Origin: Muribaculaceae bacterium
GTDB taxonomy: Bacteria; Bacteroidota; Bacteroidia; Bacteroidales; Muribaculaceae
Reading direction: 5' to 3'
NCBI GenBank assembly: GCA_029068655.1
Contig: JAIECF010000112.1
Span: 36,616 to 100,615 of the forward strand
Length of the DNA: 64,000 bases
Positions 58,101 through 64,000 of the stretch are shown here, one piece after another; position 1 is the first letter of the stretch; each line of letters opens with the position of its first letter. The translations under genes and the position numbers were made by a program. Below the pieces are notes generated by a model, which saw only the letters and a program-made list of their open reading frames with translations, was not told where the DNA came from and did no database searches.

Positions 58101-58764
58101 AGGTTTTGCCGGACTCGACCATGTGCTTGCCTCCGGCGAACCTATAAAGATTTTGGTGATGGACACTGAATGTTATTCCAACACCGGCGGACAGCTGTCG
58201 AAGGCGACGCCCCGGGCGGCTGTAGCCAAGTATGCTCCTGACGGAAAGTCGACTCCTAAGAAGAATCTGGGCCGAATGATGATGACATACGGAAATGTCT
58301 ATGTAGCCTCTATCGCTCTTGGAGCAAACTATCAGCAGGCTATTGATGCTCTTTCTGAAGCGGAGCGGTATCCGGGGCCCGCGATAGTTATTGCATATTG
58401 TCCGTGTCTCAATCACGGCATTCGTCCCGGTCTTGGCCATTCGATCATAGAGGAACGTCGTGCTGTAGAGTCTGGCTACTGGCCACTCTATCGCTTTAAT
58501 CCTCTCAATGAGGAATTTCCTCTTACAATAGACAGTGTGATTCCAGGTGCAGACAACAGTGGACACAATGGATCTTCACCGCTCACTGAATCACCATCAT
58601 ATCCCAATTCCCAGGAACCTCTTGACGATGTGCATGGTTTCATTATGGGTGATGACCGTTATATGGATCTTCAGATGGTCTCTCCTCAGAGGGCCGGTAT
58701 CCTCCGTCCGCGTCTGCAGGAAGACTGTAATCTTGAGAATGAAGCCTTGAAAAAACTAAGCTGA
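55159..58764 (+). CDS. nifJ: Pyruvate:ferredoxin (flavodoxin) oxidoreductase
   Basis: 1201-residue single-chain enzyme that oxidises pyruvate with CoA to acetyl-CoA, CO2 and reduced ferredoxin, central to fermentative energy metabolism. Domains in order: pyrimidine-binding ([20 protein letters not shown]), the TK C-terminal-like domain II, gamma domain ([20 protein letters not shown]), EKR region, then a 2[4Fe-4S] ferredoxin segment ([24 protein letters not shown]). The TPP-binding domain follows ([40 protein letters not shown]), with a further cluster Cys set ([12 protein letters not shown]). A C-terminal tail of about 80 residues is present. It stands alone, with a hairpin at its 3' end. 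Confidence 0.97.
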   Translation: [1201 protein letters not shown]

Positions 58765-58780
58765 TCCTCGTTTATATGAT

Positions 58781-58811
58781 AAGCCCCGTTTCAGATTTTG
58801 AGACGGGGCTT
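58781..58811. terminator. Bidirectional terminator between nifJ and the radical SAM gene
   Basis: AAGCCCCGT (58781-58789) pairs with ACGGGGCTT (58803-58811), extended by TTTC opposite GAGA. It overlaps the 3' end of the minus-strand radical SAM gene, whose stop lies within the stem-loop. Confidence 0.7.
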
Positions 58812-59711
58812 GGAGTCTTGCTTTATGAGTCTGTTCATCAATAGGTTCGTAAACTGATAGTTCTTTAGTCCCCATTTAGGGGCGACTACCATGTCGGGAG
58901 GAGAAGAGGCGAGGAAGCGTTCGATGCAGATGTGGCGGGGTACTGCATCCACTATCCTTACGCATAGTTCAAGGTAATTCTCAAGAGTAAAGGGCGTGAT
59001 ATCAATTTCTCCATTCTTCCATTTCTTTAGAAGGGGAGTCCCTTCTACGATCTGAAGCTGATGCATCTTGATGGATTCAATCGGAAGGGCACATGATTTT
59101 CTTACCGTTTCGATCACGTCATCCGTTGACTCTCCCGGCAACCCTGCTATCAGATGCAGCCCTACGCGTATGCTTCTTTCATGAAGCCTGCACACTGCAT
59201 CCTCGACCTGAGCCCATGTATGGTTACGGTTAATGAGCCGGAGTGTATCGTCGAAGGAGGTCTCAGCTCCGATTTCTAAAATTACCGGTTTATGTTTGTT
59301 CTGCTCAGCGAGTCCGTCGAGTAGATCGTCAGGTAGACAGTCCGGTCGGGTACCGATGATAACACCTACCACATCCTCACCCTCCGAAGCCTTACGATAC
59401 ATATCAAGAAGATCCGATGCACTGCGTCCGAAAGTATTCGTATAGCTTTGAAAATACGCAAGATACTTCATCTCCGGATATTTCCTTAGAAAAAAAGCCT
59501 TCCCTTTCTCAATCTGAATCTCCACAGAATCAAATGGTGAACAATATCCAGGAGTGAAAGAAGCATTGTTGCAGTAGATGCATCCTCCTTGTCCGATGCT
59601 TCCGTCACGGTTCGGACACGTGAAGCCTGCGTCGATAGAAAGCTTCTGTACCTTTATCCCCGGGAACACCTCCAGCATATATTCTCCAAAGTCTTTGTAG
59701 TATAAGTTCAT
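58791..59711 (-). CDS. YhcC-type radical SAM protein (TIGR01212 family)
   Basis: 306 residues from the ATG at 59711 (MNLYYKDFGEYMLEVFPGIK); an ATG five codons earlier is possible. The radical SAM cluster Cys are in the spacing typical of this family: FTCPNRDGSIGQGGCIYC (C-x10-C-x2-C). GCIYCNNASFTPGY, the GTRPDCLPDDLLDGL and IGLQS-like EIGAETSFDDTLRLINRNHT segments, and LIAGLPGESTDDVIETV all match the YhcC/Elp3-like group. Targets are not established; a tRNA-modification role has been suggested. The upstream gap contains a repeat. Confidence 0.88.
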   Translation of the reverse strand: MNLYYKDFGEYMLEVFPGIKVQKLSIDAGFTCPNRDGSIGQGGCIYCNNASFTPGYCSPFDSVEIQIEKGKAFFLRKYPEMKYLAYFQSYTNTFGRSASDLLDMYRKASEGEDVVGVIIGTRPDCLPDDLLDGLAEQNKHKPVILEIGAETSFDDTLRLINRNHTWAQVEDAVCRLHERSIRVGLHLIAGLPGESTDDVIETVRKSCALPIESIKMHQLQIVEGTPLLKKWKNGEIDITPFTLENYLELCVRIVDAVPRHICIERFLASSPPDMVVAPKWGLKNYQFTNLLMNRLIKQDSKPRLKI

Positions 59712-59722
59712 TGGTATTTGAA

Positions 59723-59771
59723 TCATTCATGATAAATCATGTTTCATCATGATACATCATGATAAATCAAG
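59723..59771. repeat. TCATGATAAATCATG-type repeat array
   Basis: ATTCATGATAAATCATGTTT followed by CATCATGATACATCATGATA. Same family as those at 27649 and 41434. Confidence 0.8.
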
Positions 59772-59781
59772 AATCCCACAT

Positions 59782-60780
59782 TTAACACTTAACCCCCAAT
59801 ATCTCATCAGCAATCACAAGCACTGCCATAGCCTCTACTATGGGGACGGCCCGTAGCGCGACACATGGGTCATGTCGTCCTTTACCTTTCAGTATTGTAG
59901 AGTTCCCTTCCTTATCCACTGTCTCGATGTCGCGAAGAAGGGTTGGGGTAGGCTTAAACGCCACTTTGAAATTGATAGGCATTCCGTTGGTGATACCCCC
60001 CTGGATACCTCCGCTGTGATTAGTCTGAGTGCGTATTCGTCCTCCTTCTGAAGTGAAGATATCAGCATGCTCTGTGCCATACATTGAAGCGGCTGCAAAT
60101 CCATCGCCATACTCAAAGCCCTTGGCTGCGTTGATACTCATCATTGCCTGTGCAAGCCGGGCATGGAGTTTACCGAATACCGGGTTCCCGATTCCGGCTG
60201 GTACTCCTTCAAGTACGCACTCCACTACGCCACCAACCGAATCACCACGTTTCTTGGCTTCCTCAACTATCTCGACAAGTTCTTCCTGTGTACCCGATAC
60301 TCCTCCGATAGAGATGACTTTGGCTTTTATCGATATATTTTTCATGCAGGGAAGCTGACGGGCTATAGCGCCCCCTATCACCCAGTTGAGAGTCTCACGC
60401 GCCGATGCTCTTCCCCCTCCGCGCGGTTCATGCAGCCCATAGCGCATGTCGTATGTAAAATCAGCGTGGTTGGGACGATATAGATCTGCCATCTCCCCGT
60501 AGTCACCGCTTCGCTGGTCGGTATTGCGGACTATGAAGCCGATCGGAGTGCCGAGCGTCACCATATCGTCGGTCAGTCCGGAGAGCAGTTCCGGTATGTC
60601 TTTCTCATTGCGTGCCGTCACAAGATGGTTTTGTCCCGGTCGCCGTCTTGATGTCTCGCGCAGGATCAAGTCAAAGTCTATCTTGACTCCTCCAGGCATA
60701 CCGTCGAGGATGCCACCCATGGCTTTTCCGTGGCTCTCACCGAATGTAGTGAGCCGAAGGTTTCGTCCGAATGTGTTCAT
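59782..60780 (-). CDS. aroC: Chorismate synthase
   Basis: 332-residue FMN-dependent enzyme converting EPSP to chorismate, the last shikimate-pathway step. Motifs: GESHGKAMGGILDGMPGG near the N-terminus, RPGQNHLVTARNEKD, PNHADFTYDMRYGLHEPRGG and GGRASARETLNWVIGGAIAR in the middle, and GGIQGGITNGMPI, GKGRHDPCVALRAVPIVEAM near the C-terminus. Length is a little short of the usual 350-360 but contains all signatures. Start overlaps the stop of the YbaK gene (ATGA, 60777-60780), so the two are translationally coupled. Confidence 0.96.
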   Translation of the reverse strand: MNTFGRNLRLTTFGESHGKAMGGILDGMPGGVKIDFDLILRETSRRRPGQNHLVTARNEKDIPELLSGLTDDMVTLGTPIGFIVRNTDQRSGDYGEMADLYRPNHADFTYDMRYGLHEPRGGGRASARETLNWVIGGAIARQLPCMKNISIKAKVISIGGVSGTQEELVEIVEEAKKRGDSVGGVVECVLEGVPAGIGNPVFGKLHARLAQAMMSINAAKGFEYGDGFAAASMYGTEHADIFTSEGGRIRTQTNHSGGIQGGITNGMPINFKVAFKPTPTLLRDIETVDKEGNSTILKGKGRHDPCVALRAVPIVEAMAVLVIADEILGVKC

Positions 60781-61289
60781 GATTCTGAAATTTCCTGAGA
60801 TTCCGGTGAGTCGGTTATTTTCGCGAACGTAGCCTGTGCTGCTTTGGCTAGGTCAAGAGGGGAGAGTTTAAGCTGAAGTCCGCGCTGACCTGCACTCACA
60901 TATACTACATCGAAATCTGCCATTTCCTCGCTGAAATAGGTTGGGTAATGTTTCTTCATTCCGATGGATGTGCAGCCTCCGCGTATATAGCCCGTGTTTG
61001 GAAGCAGTTCCTTCAGAGGAAGCATCTCAGCCTTCTTATTGCCTGATGCCTTCGCCGCCAGTTTCAGGTCAACTTCCCGGTTCCCTGCCACTACGCATAC
61101 GAACAGACCTGTCTTATCGCCGCGAAGCACAAGAGTCTTGAATACCTGTTCAATAGGTTCACCGAGTTCCTCTGCCACGTGTTCGGCGGCAAGGTCGTCA
61201 GGATCAAAGGCATACGGCAACAGTTCATACTCGATCTTCATCTTGTCGAGAATTCGAGCCGCATTGGTTTTCTGTATTTTGTTCGACAT
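60777..61289 (-). CDS. ybaK: YbaK/EbsC-family Cys-tRNA(Pro) deacylase
   Basis: 170 residues. Family pattern: KTNAARILDKMKIEYELLPY at the N-terminus, VFKTLVLRGDKTGLFVCVVA with the conserved lysine, then AAKASGNKKAEMLPLKELLP and GYIRGGCTSIGMKKHYPTYF. It hydrolyses Cys mischarged on tRNA-Pro and acts in the cytoplasm. Its stop overlaps the aroC start. The two genes likely form an operon with no functional link beyond translation and aromatic synthesis. Upstream is a hairpin and then the rho 3' region. Confidence 0.9.
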   Translation of the reverse strand: MSNKIQKTNAARILDKMKIEYELLPYAFDPDDLAAEHVAEELGEPIEQVFKTLVLRGDKTGLFVCVVAGNREVDLKLAAKASGNKKAEMLPLKELLPNTGYIRGGCTSIGMKKHYPTYFSEEMADFDVVYVSAGQRGLQLKLSPLDLAKAAQATFAKITDSPESQEISES

Positions 61290-61306
61290 TCCTTATATCT
61301 TATAAA

Positions 61307-61335
61307 GGGCAAGACGGAAAAACTCTGTCTTGCCC
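61307..61335 (-). terminator. Hairpin downstream of rho
   Basis: GGGCAAGAC (61307-61315) pairs with GTCTTGCCC (61327-61335), loop of 11. On the minus strand it is followed by TTTATAAG, a short T tract. It probably ends the rho transcript before ybaK. Confidence 0.6.
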
Positions 61336-61378
61336 CCTCTTTGTTTTGTTATGGTCATAGTCAAGGAGTACCAAACCC

Positions 61379-61466
61379 TTAACTCTTAATCCTTAACTCT
61401 TAATCCTTAACTCTTAATCCTTAACTCTTAATCCTTAACTCTTAATCCTTAACTCTTAACTCTTAA
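61379..61466. repeat. Tandem 14-mer array TTAACTCTTAATCC
   Basis: Five perfect 14-base units (61379-61448), then TTAACTC, TTAACTC, TTAAAAC. It is built from the same TTAAYYC heptamer as the array at 8311 and lies just after the rho stop codon. Confidence 0.92.
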
Positions 61467-61469
61467 AAC

Positions 61470-63719
61470 TTACTTGTCCATCGTGACAAGCAGCTCTTCG
61501 TTCGTACGGGTAAGCTCCATCCTCTTGCGTATGAACTCCATAGCTTCAATCGATGTCATATCACCGAGGAAGTTGCGGAGCACCCACATACGGTTGAGTA
61601 CTTCTTCACTGAGCAACAGGTCGTCGCGGCGTGTTGAGGATGCTATGATGTCTACAGCCGGGAAGATGCGCTTGTTGCTGAGCTTGCGGTCAAGCTGAAG
61701 CTCCATATTTCCGGTTCCCTTGAATTCCTCAAAGATAACTTCGTCCATTTTGCTTGATGTCTCCGTAAGGGCTGTCGCTATGATAGTGAGGGAGCCTCCG
61801 TGCTCGATGTTTCGGGCCGCTCCGAAGAAGCGTTTAGGTTTCTGCAGAGCGTTGGCGTCAACACCACCGGATAGAATCTTGCCGCTGGCCGGACTTACCG
61901 TGTTGTAGGCACGCGCAAGACGGGTTATGGAATCAAGCATGATCACTACATCGTGGCCGCTCTCCACAAGACGTTTAGCCTTCTCAAGCACTATTCCCGC
62001 GATTTTTACGTGGCGTTCGGCAGGTTCGTCGAAAGTTGAGGCGATCACCTCCGCGTTTACGCTGCGTGCCATGTCTGTCACCTCTTCCGGACGCTCGTCG
62101 ATGAGAAGCATGATTATGTAGGTCTCCGGATGATTCTCCGCGATGGCGTTTGCTATATCCTTGAGAAGGATTGTCTTACCGGTTTTCGGAGGCGCTACGA
62201 TAAGCGCGCGCTGTCCCTTGCCTATGGGGGCGAACATATCCACAACACGGGTGGAGATGTTGGTGGTGCGTCCGCCGGTAAGGTTGAATTTCTCATCGGG
62301 GAAGAGAGGCACAAGGTGTTCGAATGGAATACGGTCACGCACCACTTCCGGTGCAAGACCATTGATGCTTAGCACCTTGCATAGCGGATAATATTTCTCT
62401 CCTTCTCTTGGCGGGCGAATTGCGCATTCCACTACATCTCCCGATTTAAGACCATATTCCTTGATCTGGATCTGTGATACGTAGACGTCATCGGGAGAGG
62501 AAAGATAGTTGTAGTCGCTTGAGCGCAGGAATCCGAAACCTTCTGGCATGATTTCAAGCACGCCGTAGGCATTGAGTATGCCGTCGAAGTCAAACATTGT
62601 CTCGGCCTGCATCATCTGGCGGCGCTGCTGCTGGAGCTGCTTGCGCTCCATAGCGCGCTGACGCTTGCTCATATGCTTGTTGCCTTGATTATTGCCATAG
62701 TTATTAGGCATCAGATTGGCTTTTGTGAACTGTGAGTTTGCGCCTGGTTCCGCTATTATAATCGGAGCCTGAGGCTCCATGGGGGTGTTTTTATGTTCCT
62801 GAGGTTGATGCTCCGGCTGATTTAAGTCAACGGTCTCTGCTTCCGGTTGCTCTGATCGCGTCGGTTCCGGCTCCTGGTGCTCCTGTGAGTTGCGGGGCTT
62901 GAATGTGCGTCCCTTTGAATTGCCGAAAAAAGAATCGAAACCATCGTTTCTATGGTTTTGGAATTCACGTTTCTTTTGCTGGTTCTTCTGCTGAGGTGCT
63001 TCAGCCTGATGAGTATTTTCTACTGGGTGCTCAGGCTGCTTGTTTTCAATTGTTGCCTCCTCGACAGGGGTGTCTTCAGTTTTTACGATTTCAGCAGGAA
63101 GATTTACAGTGGCGTTATCTACCACGGCCGGAAGGTTTTTATCCTGCTTAGCTGTTTTCTTTTGGCCTGGTTTTCTACCTCGTTTCTTAGGCTGAGGCTC
63201 TGGTGTAGCTTGAGTTTCGGATGAAGGGGACTCAGCTGTTTTCTCCGTAACGGCTTTCGCTTCAGCTTCTTTCTGAGCTTGGATTGCGGCCAGCTCAGCC
63301 TTAGATTTTCTACCACGTTTCTTGGGAGCGGGTGCGACAGCGGCGCCCTCAGTCTTATCCTCCTCGGTTTTGACCGGCGCGATCTCGGGCATGGGCTGAG
63401 TTTCTTTTTCCATCTTTTTGGCGGATCCTTTTACTTTTTCAGCCTTCTCCTCCTTCTCGGATTTCTCGGTTTTTGCCTTTGGCTTTCTGCCTCGTTTCTT
63501 GGGCTGGGATTCTTCTGCCTCTCCGGTCTGCGTTTTTGCTCCTTTGCGTTTACGGCTTGAATTCACTACTTCTTTTGCAGTGATTTCAGCATCGAGATCT
63601 ATTATGTCAAATGCGAGCTTTTCGCGGTCTTCGATCGACGGATTGGATATGCCGACTTCTTCAGCTTTCTTCAGCAGTCGTTCTTCATCCCACGAATTAA
63701 GTTCATCAAGTGTGTACAT
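61470..63719 (-). CDS. rho: Transcription termination factor Rho with a long disordered N-terminus
   Basis: 749 residues, against about 420 for E. coli Rho. The first about 370 residues are low-complexity, charged and Gln/Pro/Glu-rich, with three KKRGRKxK-like basic motifs ([24 protein letters not shown]) that resemble AT-hooks. The core then follows: cold-shock-like RNA-binding domain ([37 protein letters not shown]), Walker A ([20 protein letters not shown]), [13 protein letters not shown], Walker B ([16 protein letters not shown]), and [20 protein letters not shown] with [21 protein letters not shown] disordered N-terminus is a known feature of Bacteroidetes Rho, and phase separation has been reported for a Bacteroides homologue. 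The core appears intact. Confidence 0.97.
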   Translation of the reverse strand: MYTLDELNSWDEERLLKKAEEVGISNPSIEDREKLAFDIIDLDAEITAKEVVNSSRKRKGAKTQTGEAEESQPKKRGRKPKAKTEKSEKEEKAEKVKGSAKKMEKETQPMPEIAPVKTEEDKTEGAAVAPAPKKRGRKSKAELAAIQAQKEAEAKAVTEKTAESPSSETQATPEPQPKKRGRKPGQKKTAKQDKNLPAVVDNATVNLPAEIVKTEDTPVEEATIENKQPEHPVENTHQAEAPQQKNQQKKREFQNHRNDGFDSFFGNSKGRTFKPRNSQEHQEPEPTRSEQPEAETVDLNQPEHQPQEHKNTPMEPQAPIIIAEPGANSQFTKANLMPNNYGNNQGNKHMSKRQRAMERKQLQQQRRQMMQAETMFDFDGILNAYGVLEIMPEGFGFLRSSDYNYLSSPDDVYVSQIQIKEYGLKSGDVVECAIRPPREGEKYYPLCKVLSINGLAPEVVRDRIPFEHLVPLFPDEKFNLTGGRTTNISTRVVDMFAPIGKGQRALIVAPPKTGKTILLKDIANAIAENHPETYIIMLLIDERPEEVTDMARSVNAEVIASTFDEPAERHVKIAGIVLEKAKRLVESGHDVVIMLDSITRLARAYNTVSPASGKILSGGVDANALQKPKRFFGAARNIEHGGSLTIIATALTETSSKMDEVIFEEFKGTGNMELQLDRKLSNKRIFPAVDIIASSTRRDDLLLSEEVLNRMWVLRNFLGDMTSIEAMEFIRKRMELTRTNEELLVTMDK

Positions 63720-63884
63720 ATGTGTTGTTTTGGGGTATACCTTCTATTGAGGGTTATAAATAAAATCTGAGTGGTTTTAGGAATTTTTAATCTTCATTCA
63801 TCAGGAGATATGGCGAATAAAGCTATTATGAACAAGTCATGACGACTCTACTGTGTTCTTACTGGATGTCATCAGGATTTTCTG

Positions 63885-63915
63885 CAAAATTATAAATTTT
63901 TTTTCTCATATGCAA
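63885..63915 (-). promoter_or_regulatory. Promoter for rho
   Basis: TTG at 63915-63913, a 20-base spacer, then TAATTTTG at 63892-63885. The leader to the ATG at 63719 would be about 160 bases, long enough for Rho autoregulation. No gene is seen in 63720-63884. Confidence 0.7.
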
Positions 63916-63968
63916 TACCTGGTCCTTAAAATATTGTTTATTTTATTTTCAATATTATACCGGGCATT

Positions 63969-64000
63969 AAAAGTAAGGTCTTGCCGACTTACTTTTTTAT
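63969..64000 (+). terminator. Intrinsic terminator at the window edge
   Basis: AAAAGTAAG (63969-63977) pairs with CTTACTTTT (63988-63996), with GTC/GAC pairing inside and a bulged G. TTTTTTAT follows. It may end a gene beyond the window. Confidence 0.75.

Noticed and set aside
57370..58566. A 398-codon minus-strand frame inside the pyruvate:ferredoxin oxidoreductase gene
   Set aside because: It lies wholly opposite a clear, full-length conserved gene and shows no domain; it is a shadow of the codon bias.
61379..61466. A CRISPR-like regular array
   Set aside because: The units are contiguous 14-mers without unique spacers and there are no cas genes, so it is a simple tandem repeat.

Overview
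The window reads as a chromosomal segment of an anaerobic gut Bacteroidales bacterium, most likely a Muribaculaceae-type member; the family assignment is inference. Supporting features are promoters of the Bacteroidetes sigma type (TTTG, a 19-20 base spacer, TAnnTTTG), weak or absent Shine-Dalgarno sites, a GLPGLI-family protein with a TonB-type partner, DUF4301 and DUF4954 proteins, a Porin_10 porin, type IX secretion style C-terminal domains, a GH85 glycosidase, an exported YhcH-like protein, pyruvate:ferredoxin oxidoreductase, and a Rho factor with a very long disordered N-terminus. No transposase, CRISPR array, rRNA or phage gene was seen.

Layout. 1-8.4 kb: the start of a DUF4954 gene, hflX, a three-gene operon in which two PepD-type dipeptidases flank an N-acetylmuramidase, then an OmpH/Skp-like lipoprotein, a small sorting-domain protein, ilvE and an HD hydrolase. 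8.3-20.3 kb: nth and pheS on the minus strand, then threonine dehydrogenase, a four-gene RND efflux unit (TolC, adaptor, pump, PII-like protein), 2-amino-3-ketobutyrate CoA ligase, a TlpA-like thioredoxin and a FlK-like thioesterase. Threonine dehydrogenase and the ligase together convert threonine to glycine and acetyl-CoA.

20.2-25.6 kb is the accessory part: five poorly characterised or selfish-looking genes on the minus strand (281, about 571, 52 and 98 codons, plus an AAA-ATPase/PD-(D/E)XK protein), with a TM2/GYF protein just upstream. Almost every 3' end here carries a copy of the same hairpin-forming repeat (core AGACAGAAGCACATAAGG). The block also holds a fossil of a second copy of the 281-codon gene and a nested palindromic segment. 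This is the most unusual part of the window.

26-35.5 kb: tRNA-His, an exported acetyl-xylan-esterase-like hydrolase, a TonB-dependent-type barrel, and the GH85 endoglycosidase with the exported YhcH-like protein, which suggests use of host N-glycans. 35.5-44.5 kb: DUF4301, a lipoprotein, a RelA-type ppGpp synthetase whose hydrolase half has lost its catalytic residues, an exported serine hydrolase, a substrate-binding-like protein and a porin. 44.5-55 kb: a TonB-type barrel with GLPGLI partner, divergent from a two-component system, followed by small outer-membrane and repeat proteins and a PagL-like lipid A deacylase operon. 55-64 kb: pyruvate:ferredoxin oxidoreductase, a YhcC-type radical SAM protein, aroC, a YbaK-type deacylase and rho.

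A second general feature is that the intergenic spaces are filled with at least six families of short, often palindromic, tandem repeats. Some provide start or stop codons for the neighbouring genes.
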